13,355 bases of DNA, from the NCBI GenBank assembly GCA_018365895.1, contig JAGZJD010000061.1:1-13355 (forward strand), given 5' to 3'. Below are positions 1 through 6,573 of the stretch, piece after piece. Under the pieces are notes generated by a model, which was not told where the DNA came from, did not search any database, and saw only the letters and a list, made by a program, of their open reading frames with translations. The translations under genes and the position numbers were made by a program. Positions within the stretch are counted from its first letter, which is position 1, and each line of letters starts with the position of its first letter. The DNA comes from Lachnospiraceae bacterium (GTDB taxonomy: Bacteria; Bacillota_A; Clostridia; Lachnospirales; Lachnospiraceae).

Positions 1-838
1 ATTTTTTCTTTGTTTCCAGTTCATCGAATAAAAAGGCTGGGATTTTTAAAGTCCGATAGCTACTGCTCTTTGGTTCACTCGTTACCATTTCTGACGGGGA
101 GTGATATTCTCCGTCTTTTCCTTTCGTTACGAGGTAGGATCTTGTCCATTGCCGTTCTATCCGTAATGTCTGCGTTTCTCTGTCAAAGTCAGAATATTTT
201 AGCCCAAGAATCTCGCCCTGTCGTAATCCGGCAAACAATGCCAATAAAATTTCCAGATAATACGCAGGATGCTTTTTGGCAGTTGCTAATAGTTTCTTGA
301 GAGCATTTTGATCCGGAAGAATCATCCGGTTTTTAAGTTCGGGAACCTTCATCAAGTTGTCTCCGAGATTCTTTTCTAGATACCCATACATTTTTGCGTC
401 AGTAAAGATCAAATGCAAGAACTTTCGGCTACATTGACCACTAGACTGGCTGATCTTCATGCATTTTTCAATGATGTCGTTAAGATAATCTGCCGTAACA
501 TATGACAATAGGACATCATGTGTGACATTTGGGAAAATAAGATTTTGGATCGTGTAAATGCAGATCACTTTTGCGGATGTATTGGATGGTGTTGTATTGT
601 AGATCATGTCAAACCAGTATTCGACAAATTCTGTAAATGTATATTTTATATTTGTCAGTGATTTGATCCGCTTAATCTCCTTTTCATAGATCCGTTCATC
701 TTCTTGTTGATGGCGCCTGGCTTCTTCCTCACTGTGATATCCATCCTTCGTTTTGAATGTTATCGTGAAAGTACATGAATCGACTACACGCGTCGTATAA
801 CTCCATAAATGATTTCTTTGAAATAATTCACTATTCAT
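1..838 (-). CDS. int: Tyrosine site-specific recombinase (integrase), 3' end cut by window edge
   Basis: The minus-strand frame is open from the ATG at 838 to the window edge, giving 279 residues with no stop. Residues about 66-165 look like the SAM-like core-binding domain (TFTEFVEYWFDMIY near its start). The catalytic domain begins around 175 and contains the box I motif LFAGLRQGEILGLKYSDFD with catalytic Arg206. A beta-hairpin follows, reading EPKSSSYRTLKIP, with the probable catalytic Lys257. The HxxR and final Tyr motifs should lie beyond the edge; the family is usually about 380-400 residues. A GGAGGT ribosome binding site at 845-850 and a consensus promoter at 886-914 support the start. 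An excisionase-like gene just upstream shows this is the recombination module of an integrative element (ICE, transposon or prophage) extending leftward. The family call is firm, but the type of element is not determinable. Confidence 0.93.
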   Translation of the reverse strand, partial: MNSELFQRNHLWSYTTRVVDSCTFTITFKTKDGYHSEEEARRHQQEDERIYEKEIKRIKSLTNIKYTFTEFVEYWFDMIYNTTPSNTSAKVICIYTIQNLIFPNVTHDVLLSYVTADYLNDIIEKCMKISQSSGQCSRKFLHLIFTDAKMYGYLEKNLGDNLMKVPELKNRMILPDQNALKKLLATAKKHPAYYLEILLALFAGLRQGEILGLKYSDFDRETQTLRIERQWTRSYLVTKGKDGEYHSPSEMVTSEPKSSSYRTLKIPAFLFDELETKKK

Positions 839-885
839 TTGTTGACCTCCATATTCATCCAGCATAAATATGAAAAGCCGTTTAA

Positions 886-914
886 ATTATACTAAGCATT
901 AGGAATTGTGTCAA
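886..914 (-). promoter_or_regulatory. Consensus sigma-A promoter of the integrase gene
   Basis: On the minus strand TTGACA (914-909) is followed by exactly 17 bases and then TATAAT (891-886), a perfect match to both housekeeping elements. Transcription would start near 879, about 40 bases before the integrase ATG at 838. The integrase therefore does not depend only on read-through from the excisionase gene. Confidence 0.8.
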
Positions 915-947
915 TAATTGTGACATACCTTCCTATGCCCAAAGTGA

Positions 948-1130
948 TTATTTAGCTTCTACAAGCCATTTATGAAAGCTTTCCTTTGGTACAAGATAAT
1001 TCTTTCCAACGCGGATGACGTGAAAAGAGTCTTGATTCTCATAAGCATTTTTGATCAAACTATAAGCCTTGTTTCGTCCGCAGACCAACAGTTCCTGGAT
1101 ATCATTTACTGTATAAATAATTTTCTCCAT
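948..1130 (-). CDS. xis: Excisionase-like small HTH DNA-binding protein
   Basis: This 60-residue protein starts MEKIIYTVNDIQELL and has the layout of the MerR-like/HTH_17 excisionase fold. The first helix and turn carry TVNDIQELLVCGRNKAYSLI, and a wing follows with FHVIRVGKNYLVPKESFHKWL. It is predicted to bind DNA at the element's ends and steer the integrase toward excision, or to act as a small regulator. I chose the ATG at 1130 because AAAGGAAA lies at the right distance upstream. The same frame is open back to 1271, but those extra 47 residues overlap the neighbouring gene and show no domain. The stop at 948 lies about 110 bases before the integrase start, the usual xis-int order. The HTH family is clear; the excisionase role is inferred from position. 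Confidence 0.82.
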   Translation of the reverse strand: MEKIIYTVNDIQELLVCGRNKAYSLIKNAYENQDSFHVIRVGKNYLVPKESFHKWLVEAK

Positions 1131-1219
1131 AATAGTTTCCTTTGATAATAATTGATGTGACATAAAGAATATGGAAGAATTTTTGTTTTGTAGTATTTCT
1201 ATTCTTTTTATGCCTTTTC

Positions 1220-1579
1220 TTATTCGTTTTGCAACAATTTCTTTGCCTTTTGTAATTGCTCTAATGTACATTCTTTGAGCTTTATATCATTAAGAGTTGC
1301 AAACCAGCGAACCAACTGCTTTCTTTCCAGAAAAGCTTCCAGAGCGTTTCTATCTGGGAAAAGATGCCTTCTTTCAAAATCTGTGTGTTCGATCATATAT
1401 TCTGAACCACAATCTTCAAATTTTTCTTCCCATAGTCCGTTTAACGTCCCATATTTTCTGCCGATCTTTGCAACTGTGCGTTCAGTGATGATCGGTCCCC
1501 CGGTTCTTCCTTTGTTCTCATTTAATAAAAAAACTGTTTGTCCGACAGTAAAATCTTTTTGAGTAATAAAAAAAGACAC
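1220..1579 (-). CDS. Conserved small protein of a mobile element, function unknown
   Basis: The protein is up to 119 residues, and I do not recognise its function. The N-terminal half is beta-rich (FTVGQTVFLLNENKGR, then TVAKIGRKYGTLNG), resembling the small SH3/KOW-like barrel proteins often seen in phage and ICE genomes. The C-terminal part (about 75-119) is helical and ends in a charged helix. The start is uncertain. The longest frame begins at GTG 1579, but that codon sits inside the 3' arm of a terminator hairpin, and the GAGGAG that would be its ribosome site directly abuts it. An upstream in-frame stop at 1583-1585 rules out a longer form, and no ATG occurs near the N-terminus. The gene may therefore have lost its original 5' end or use a rare start such as ATT at 1567. 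It lies upstream of the xis and int genes in the same direction. Confidence 0.65.
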   Translation of the reverse strand: MSFFITQKDFTVGQTVFLLNENKGRTGGPIITERTVAKIGRKYGTLNGLWEEKFEDCGSEYMIEHTDFERRHLFPDRNALEAFLERKQLVRWFATLNDIKLKECTLEQLQKAKKLLQNE

Positions 1580-1598
1580 TCCTCAATGGAATGTCTTT
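1568..1598 (-). terminator. Rho-independent terminator after the Rpn-like gene
   Basis: On the minus strand AAAGACATTCC (1598-1588) pairs with GGAGTGTCTTT (1582-1572) through 11 pairs, including one G-U, around a 5-base loop. It is followed by a run of seven T (1574-1568, partly in the stem). It lies 14 bases after the stop of the Rpn-like gene (1612). It also overlaps the annotated start of the next gene. Confidence 0.8.
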
Positions 1599-1611
1599 CT
1601 TTTCGACACTA

Positions 1612-2418
1612 TTATTTGGTATTTTCTGCAATTTTACGCACTTCATCGACTGGAAGCAGCAGTATTTCTGCTACTTGTTCAATCGAAATAGATTTCAATG
1701 CGTTGACTACCATTTGCTGGATGCCCTTCTCAATGCCTTTCTGTTCAATACCTTCACTCAAGCTACACATTTGTCGGACCTCCTCTCCCAAATTGTTCTT
1801 CATGGGAATATTATACACTCGTTCCATCGAATTTTCAATTTCCGCAAACGACTTTTTTGTAGAAAATATGGTGTTCAACAGGCCGATCAGTTTGTCCTCG
1901 TGTTCGTAGGAATCTTCCTGCAGACAAATTTGTACGATCTCCAGTTTATCATAGGCTTCGCTTGGTGTATTCGTATTGCCAAGGACATCCTCTTTTGTGA
2001 TACGGTATCTGGAAATCGCATTCCCTATGTACTGCGGTGCATTAAAACACAGCCAAATGGAATATACCTTCTTCAGCCCATCGTAATCAGGAAGGATGAA
2101 TTCCGTATTCACCTGTGCTGATAATATTCTGGAGCAATACAAAATTCCCCTTGTTACAATATTGTAGCCAGGATAATACGATTTCTGTGCTTCCAGGTCA
2201 AAGATGATCTTTGTATCGGTATCCTTCCGGATGACTACGAACCGCAGATCAAAGAATATGGTATCCGCGCCGTCTTCAGAAGCTTCTAGTTGCAAACCGA
2301 TGATGTATGGCATGACTGGTTCTGAACTGATCATAATCTCGCCGTAGATGGATGCTTCAATCTGCTCGATGGTCATGTCACTTAGTTCTTCCACAACACG
2401 GTGCAGGATATGTGCCAA
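1612..2418 (-). pseudogene. Rpn/PD-(D/E)XK nuclease-family 'transposase', N-terminus missing
   Basis: This 268-residue frame matches the PDDEXK_2/Rpn family of recombination-promoting nucleases, often annotated as PD-(D/E)XK nuclease family transposase. The core reads TIFFDLRFVVIRKD, then TKIIFDLEAQKSYYPGYN and TRGILYCSRILSAQ. These supply the catalytic Asp and the Glu-x-Gln/Lys-type motif, followed by the YDGLKKVYSIWLCF strand typical of the family. The C-terminal helical tail (EGIEQKGIEKGIQQMVVNALKS) is also typical. The frame can only start at a TTG (2418), has no ribosome binding site, and has an in-frame stop at 2425-2427. Family members usually carry about 50 more N-terminal residues. 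I therefore read it as a 5'-truncated remnant whose C-terminal end and terminator survive. Expression is doubtful. Confidence 0.72.
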
Positions 2419-2424
2419 AATCCA

Positions 2425-2811
2425 TTATATATTCATGGTTTGAAAAGAACTGCGGCAAATTTACAGCTTTTGATTTCTCCATTTGCACAAATGAAATATG
2501 AATCTTTTATGCTAATGGAAGAAACAAGCGAAAAAGCTGCAAATTCTTTGCTCTTAAAAAAGGTTCCATACCATTTTGAATTCTGCATTTTTAATCTATT
2601 AGAACTGGTATTCTTTTGTAAGATTGGAATAATTATTTTCGAAAAACAAGATTTGAAATAAATACAATAGGGAAGATTCTGGTTGATTTTTCTGTACAAG
2701 TGATATCAATATAGTTTTTTTCGATATAGTTATTATAAAACACAATGAGTCTTTTTCGTTTGCTTATGTTAATATAATTATATCAATTTTATTTAATAGG
2801 AGGAACTAAAC
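2425..2811. other. Gene-poor junction between the mobile element and the 2812 operon
   Basis: No convincing gene is present. A minus-strand frame at 2433-2699 (88 codons) has a C-terminal stretch, SISIKDSYFICANGEI, faintly like the Cys-rich tail of some DDE transposases, but there is no ribosome binding site. An overlapping plus-strand frame is equally open. The left half holds an imperfect inverted repeat (2457-2545) and a short ATACCA/TGGTAT pair. The right half (2700-2797) is very A/T-rich and must hold the promoter of the 2812 gene, but no -35/-10 pair stands out. ATATAGTT occurs twice, 15 bases apart (2709 and 2724). Confidence 0.55.
2457..2545. repeat. Imperfect inverted repeat (possible long hairpin)
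   Basis: The left arm, AATTTACAGCTTTT then GATTTCTCCATT (2458-2483), pairs with the right arm at 2514-2545. That arm reads AATGGAAGAAAC, a 6-base bulge, then AAAAGCTGCAAATT. By hand I count about 22 of 26 pairs, with a loop of about 30 bases. It lies where the 5' end of the Rpn-like gene should be. Confidence 0.5.
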
Positions 2812-3336
2812 ATGAAAATCGGAGTAACAGAAATCAGCCCAAGAACCGTACAGCAAGTAGCAGAGAAGAAATTCAAAGATGGCTATTATTGTTGTGAAGC
2901 ACTAGTAAGTGCTATTCGTGATGAATTCCAGCTAGACGTTCCGGAAGAAGTCATTGCAATGGCGTCTGGTATGGCAGTTGGCGCAGGAAAAGCAGGCTGC
3001 GTATGCGGTGCTTTCAACGGTGGTATCCTTGCCTTAGGATTATTTTTTGGACGGACAGAACAGGACGGACCTACGAATCCTAAGAGTATAAAATGTATGG
3101 AACTCACAAAAGAACTTCATGACTGGTTTAAGGTCGCAAATACAAAAAATGCTATCTGCTGTCGTGTCCTCACGAAAGAATTTGACAAGGGACGCGGAGA
3201 ACACAAAGAGCAATGTATCTTCTTTACAGGTCTTTGTGCTTGGAAAGTTGCACAGATTGTCTGTCGTGAGCTGGGCATTAAGAATCTGGACGAGATTGAC
3301 GAGCCGGCTCCTAGACGTACGATAGCAGAAATCTAA
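2812..3336 (+). CDS. C_GCAxxG_C_C family putative redox-active protein
   Basis: The protein is 174 residues, cytoplasmic, with no signal peptide or membrane helix. It fits the family of probable redox proteins defined by spaced cysteines and a Gly/Ala-rich turn. Here these are Cys27-Cys28 (GYYCCEA), then GKAGCVCGAFNGG with Cys63 and Cys65, Cys95, a Cys116-Cys117 pair (AICCRVLT), and Cys135 and Cys142 (CIFFTGLC). Ten cysteines in 174 residues suggest disulfide or metal/cluster chemistry, but the reaction and partner are unknown for this family. The start is secure: AGGAGG at 2798-2803 sits 8 bases before the ATG. The stop is 18 bases from a transporter gene in the same direction, so the two are probably co-transcribed. 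The 174-residue length is near the usual size for the family. Confidence 0.85.
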   Translation: MKIGVTEISPRTVQQVAEKKFKDGYYCCEALVSAIRDEFQLDVPEEVIAMASGMAVGAGKAGCVCGAFNGGILALGLFFGRTEQDGPTNPKSIKCMELTKELHDWFKVANTKNAICCRVLTKEFDKGRGEHKEQCIFFTGLCAWKVAQIVCRELGIKNLDEIDEPAPRRTIAEI

Positions 3337-3354
3337 AGACGAGGATAGGTAGAC

Positions 3355-4275
3355 ATGAAAAAAATAATACAAAAAGTTCCAGTACCGCTTTGCGGTGTTA
3401 TGCTTGGGTTTGCTGCGCTTGGCAATCTATTGCAAAGCTACGGAGAAGGTATTCGATATGTCTGTGGAATAATAGCAGCATTGTTACTTGTTTTAATTTT
3501 ATTGAAACTTGTATTGTTCCCTGACATGATCAAAGAGGATTTGCAAAATCCGATTATGGCAAGTGTTAGCGCAACATTCCCGATGGCGCTTATGCTTCTT
3601 AGTACTTATGTAAAACCATGGATTGGCGCAGTTGCAAAATACATTTGGCTGTTTGCAATTATACTGCATCTTATTTTAATCATTTACTTTACAATAAAGT
3701 TTATTATTAAATTGCAGATTCCAAAAGTATTTGCAAGTTATTTTATTGTATATGTAGGAATTGTAGTAGCAGCTGTAACTGCACCTGCATTTGAAGCAAT
3801 TTCCATCGGGACAGCAGCCTTTTGGTTTGGATTTGCGACATTACTGCTGCTGTTAGTACTTGTGACAATCCGTTACATCAAATTTAAACAAATCCCAGAG
3901 CCAGCACAACCTTTAATCTGCATCTACGCAGCACCTACAAGTCTTTGTGTTGCCGGATATGTACAATCTATTACACCAAAATCCAAAGGATTTTTATTGA
4001 CAATGCTTGTACTTGCATCGATTCTTTATGTGTTTGCTCTCATCAAAGCAATCGGATATTTAAAATTAAAGTTCTATCCAAGCTTTGCAGCATTTACTTT
4101 CCCATTTGTCATCAGTGCAATTGCCACTAAGCAGACAATGGCATGTCTCGCAAATATGAAACAACCTATGCCATTTCTTCAATATATAGTTTTAATTGAA
4201 ACAATCATTGCTGTAATATTTGTAATATATACATTCATTCGTTATATGCAGTTTCTTTTTGCACCAAATAAGTAA
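3355..4275 (+). CDS. TDT-family (SLAC1/TehA-like) transporter
   Basis: This 306-residue integral membrane protein has about ten hydrophobic helices and short loops. The N-terminus, VPVPLCGVMLGFAALGNL, matches the TDT (tellurite-resistance/dicarboxylate transporter, PF03595) signature in which a helix begins with P-x-P-x-x-G. Later helices (PTSLCVAGYVQS, FYPSFAAFTFPFVISA) also fit; the latter is the family's conserved Phe/Pro-rich helix. The family includes anion channels (SLAC1), TehA and malate or sulfite exporters. The substrate cannot be read from sequence, and tellurite is not implied. GAGGA at 3341-3345 precedes the ATG. It follows the Cys-rich redox protein by 18 bases, and a strong terminator comes 47 bases after its stop, so the pair forms a complete two-gene operon. 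Confidence 0.87.
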   Translation: MKKIIQKVPVPLCGVMLGFAALGNLLQSYGEGIRYVCGIIAALLLVLILLKLVLFPDMIKEDLQNPIMASVSATFPMALMLLSTYVKPWIGAVAKYIWLFAIILHLILIIYFTIKFIIKLQIPKVFASYFIVYVGIVVAAVTAPAFEAISIGTAAFWFGFATLLLLLVLVTIRYIKFKQIPEPAQPLICIYAAPTSLCVAGYVQSITPKSKGFLLTMLVLASILYVFALIKAIGYLKLKFYPSFAAFTFPFVISAIATKQTMACLANMKQPMPFLQYIVLIETIIAVIFVIYTFIRYMQFLFAPNK

Positions 4276-4321
4276 ATGTTATGTTAACGAAACAATACCA
4301 AATTAATAGACTCTAAAATAG

Positions 4322-4368
4322 ATGTTGGGATAAACGATTCTAAATAAATCATCTATCCCAACATTTTT
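4322..4368 (+). terminator. Rho-independent terminator after the TDT transporter
   Basis: ATGTTGGGATA (4322-4332) is perfectly complementary to TATCCCAACAT (4354-4364), with a 21-base loop that can form a short inner GATT/AATC pair, then a run of T ending at 4368. On the other strand the hairpin is followed by TATTTTAG. It therefore probably also stops the convergent permease transcript, whose stop codon is at 4400. Confidence 0.85.
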
Positions 4369-4399
4369 CGGTTCTTTATCTTACCATTAGGGTACTATT

Positions 4400-5488
4400 T
4401 TAATTACTTAATATACGTGCCAACAACAATAATACTATGAGAAATCCAATATTAACAATTGTAAAATGTATTGTATATTTTTTCTTTTCCTTTGGATAGG
4501 CAGAAACAAGAAAGCGATAAGAAATCAGACTCGCCATTGATGCAATCATCGTTCCCAATCCGCCGATATTTGTTCCAATAATCAATGCTGTCCATTCGTC
4601 CGTAAAACCAGAAAGTAATAATGCTGCAGGCACATTACTGAGTACTTGTGAGGAAAAAACTGCAGTTAGTGTTTCATTTCCATTTAAAATACCTTCCAGG
4701 AAATTGCAAAAAGCCGGCATTCTCCCCATATTCCCAATAAAAATAAAAAATCCCACAAAGATCAGAAGAAGTGAATAATCTATCTCACGAAAAGTTCCTC
4801 TGTCAATCACACATATGGCAACAATTGTCACCAACACAACACTCCATATGGATATGATATGTGATACGCAGAGCAAGCATAGAAAAAACAGGCTTCCATA
4901 AACAATCACGTTCTTTGGACGTTTTATCTTAACTTTTTCGTACATCAACAACTCACTAAAACTGACACATTTTCTTGCTAAAATCATTACTAAAAGCAAT
5001 GCTGCTGCTATCAATGTATATGGTAACATTAATTTCAAAAAGCTTCCCAATTCCATTTCTGATTTGGAGTAAAGATACAGATTCTGCGGGTTTCCAATAG
5101 GCGTAAACATGCTTCCTAAATTTGCTGCGACTGTCTGTGCAGCGACAACTGGAACAATACGTTTTTGCATATCTGCCATCTCAAGCACTTGAATTGCGAA
5201 AGGAACAAATGTGATTAGTGCCACATCATTTGTTATAATCATACTAAATCCAAAACACAGAAAAACAAGAATCAATTCCATCTGGCGACTATTTTTCACA
5301 AACACAAGCAATTTCCCTGCCGCCTGACGAAATATACCTTCCCTGCTCAATCCTGCCATGATAGCCATTAGGCAGAATAATAAGCCAAGCGTATGAAAAT
5401 CAATATAATTTATATATTCTGCATCTGGAAACACAACAAAAGACGATGCTGCTGCCAGTATCCACGCAATTATCAATACAATATTCAT
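4400..5488 (-). CDS. SLC13/ArsB-NhaD (ion transporter superfamily) permease
   Basis: This 362-residue membrane protein has roughly ten helices and the inverted-repeat architecture of the CitMHS/SLC13 (PF03600) group. The N-terminal half has FSMIITNDVALITFVPF (about 81-97) and the substrate/cation loop GSMFTPIGNPQN (125-136). The C-terminal half has the matching SNVPAALLLS (284-293) and TNIGGLGTMIASMASLI (306-322). The IT superfamily moves carboxylates, sulfate, arsenite or sodium coupled to ions. This member's substrate is unknown, and it is somewhat short for the family (usually 400-450). The ATG at 5488 lies 3 bases after the stop of the SDR gene, so translation of the two is very likely coupled. 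That favours a carboxylate or hydroxy-acid substrate related to the dehydrogenase, but this is inference. Confidence 0.85.
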   Translation of the reverse strand: MNIVLIIAWILAAASSFVVFPDAEYINYIDFHTLGLLFCLMAIMAGLSREGIFRQAAGKLLVFVKNSRQMELILVFLCFGFSMIITNDVALITFVPFAIQVLEMADMQKRIVPVVAAQTVAANLGSMFTPIGNPQNLYLYSKSEMELGSFLKLMLPYTLIAAALLLVMILARKCVSFSELLMYEKVKIKRPKNVIVYGSLFFLCLLCVSHIISIWSVVLVTIVAICVIDRGTFREIDYSLLLIFVGFFIFIGNMGRMPAFCNFLEGILNGNETLTAVFSSQVLSNVPAALLLSGFTDEWTALIIGTNIGGLGTMIASMASLISYRFLVSAYPKEKKKYTIHFTIVNIGFLIVLLLLARILSN

Positions 5489-5491
5489 ATT

Positions 5492-6253
5492 CTATGGCAT
5501 TATGGAGTTTGCACCGTCCACAATTACACTCTGTCCTGAAAAATAGCAGGAATCCGGACCGGCAAGAAACGCAATCACCGGTGCAATATCATTTTCCGGA
5601 TCACCAAATCGTTTCATTGGATTGAGATTTACCTGTTTTGCATATTCTTCAGGGAATTTTTCTGCCCACGCTTTTGCAGCAGGAGATTCTGCGCCCGGAA
5701 GAACGATATTGACACAAATACCATACTGGCCCCATTCTTTTGCGGCAATTTTTGTTAATCCACGAAGCGCTTCTTTGTTAGAACCATATGCTAACTGACC
5801 TGCAATTCCAAACATTCCTGTGGCAGAAGCAAAGTTGATGATTCTTCCTTCGTGCTGCTCTTTCATATAAGGAAATGCTGCCTGCATATAATTCAAAGAA
5901 CCGATCACACCGCTTTCCCATGCTTTTACCATACTTTCATGGGTTGTTTCTTCTACCGGAGCTGACGGTACAATTGCCTGACCATTATTAACAATCACGT
6001 CAATCGCTCCGAATGTTTCTACTGTAGTTTTCACAACCTCGTCCACACGGGCACGATCTGCTGAATCACAGCTCATTGCAAGTCCATCACCGCCAAGCGC
6101 TTTGATTTCTGCAATTGTTTGCTCAATCGGCTCCAGACGACGTCCGGTTGCAACTACTTTCACACCTCGTTTCGCCAGACACAGTGCAATTCCTTTGCCG
6201 ATGCCCTGTCCCGCACCTGTCACGATAGCTACTTTTTCGCACAATTGTTTCAT
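5492..6253 (-). CDS. SDR-family NAD(P)-dependent oxidoreductase with atypical core motifs
   Basis: This 253-residue classical short-chain dehydrogenase/reductase has TGAGQGIG (12-19) forming the nucleotide-binding turn. Ser143 (NFASATG), Tyr156 and Lys160 (YGSNK) are the catalytic Ser-Tyr-Lys. The C-terminal SGQSVIVDGA closes the Rossmann fold. After beta-2 the protein reads ATGRR (35-39) with no acidic residue, which often goes with NADP(H) preference. Two features are unusual. The NNAG motif is NNGQ (89-92), and the helix-4 Asn of the catalytic tetrad, normally in a W..xVNxxG context, is replaced by Gly115 (AWESGVIGS). The substrate is unknown; some sequence flavour near MKRFGDPENDIAP recalls bile-acid or steroid dehydrogenases, but this is no assignment. 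AAGGAGG precedes the ATG. It lies between a HicB-like gene and a permease in one operon. Confidence 0.9.
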   Translation of the reverse strand: MKQLCEKVAIVTGAGQGIGKGIALCLAKRGVKVVATGRRLEPIEQTIAEIKALGGDGLAMSCDSADRARVDEVVKTTVETFGAIDVIVNNGQAIVPSAPVEETTHESMVKAWESGVIGSLNYMQAAFPYMKEQHEGRIINFASATGMFGIAGQLAYGSNKEALRGLTKIAAKEWGQYGICVNIVLPGAESPAAKAWAEKFPEEYAKQVNLNPMKRFGDPENDIAPVIAFLAGPDSCYFSGQSVIVDGANSIMP

Positions 6254-6279
6254 GGTAAAAACCTCCTTAAAATAATATT

Positions 6280-6558
6280 TTATTCAACCCATCCATCTCT
6301 GAATCGGTAATTTACAGAAATATTTCTTACAAGATCACCTTCCTGTAAAACAATATCATGCATATCTGAAACCGGTGGAAATTCCGGTTCTTCTTCTTCA
6401 AATTCAGCCATAATCCATGTAGCAGCCGCTTCATTTGCACGGTCAATCACGTCATCAACAGAATCTCCGTCTGCTTCACAACAAGTCAGATCCGGGAAAA
6501 ATGCGTGATAGCTTCCGTTTGCTTTTTTTCGGATCACTGCCGGATATATAAAATTCAT
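6280..6558 (-). CDS. HicB-family antitoxin-like protein, no HicA partner
   Basis: The protein is 92 residues. The N-terminal part matches the HicB partial RNase-H-like fold: YPAVIRKKANGSYHAFFPDLTCCEADGDS, then a helix VDDVIDRANEAAATWI, and an acidic segment EEEEPEFPPVS. The C-terminal tail (about 65-92) is beta-like and has no recognisable ribbon-helix-helix or HTH DNA-binding domain. Known HicB antitoxins neutralise the small RNA-binding toxin HicA. Here the genes on both sides are a MATE exporter (15 bases upstream) and an SDR enzyme (26 bases downstream). There is no room for a 60-80 residue HicA with its GSHH-type motif, so this is an orphan. GAAAGGAG supports the start. It may be a stand-alone regulator, or a partner for a HicA encoded elsewhere. 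Confidence 0.85.
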   Translation of the reverse strand: MNFIYPAVIRKKANGSYHAFFPDLTCCEADGDSVDDVIDRANEAAATWIMAEFEEEEPEFPPVSDMHDIVLQEGDLVRNISVNYRFRDGWVE

Positions 6559-6573
6559 AAATTTTCTCCTTTC

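Noticed and set aside
1131..1271. 47 extra N-terminal residues in the frame of the excisionase-like gene
   Set aside because: They overlap the neighbouring gene, carry no domain, and the internal ATG at 1130 has its own ribosome binding site right where the HTH fold begins.
1591..2121. Plus-strand open frame of 176 codons
   Set aside because: It lies antisense to the Rpn-like gene, has no ribosome binding site and has a Phe/Cys/His-rich composition typical of a shadow frame.
2401..2699. Overlapping plus- and minus-strand open frames in the junction segment
   Set aside because: Neither has a ribosome site or a recognised domain. The faint transposase-like tail on the minus strand is too weak to call a gene.
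3355..4275. Tellurite resistance as the function of the TDT protein
   Set aside because: The TehA name is historical; family members move various anions, and nothing else here relates to tellurite.
5492..6253. Assignment of the SDR as a bile-acid hydroxysteroid dehydrogenase
   Set aside because: Only generic SDR similarity is visible, and the atypical motifs do not match any bile-acid enzyme I can recall, so no substrate is claimed.
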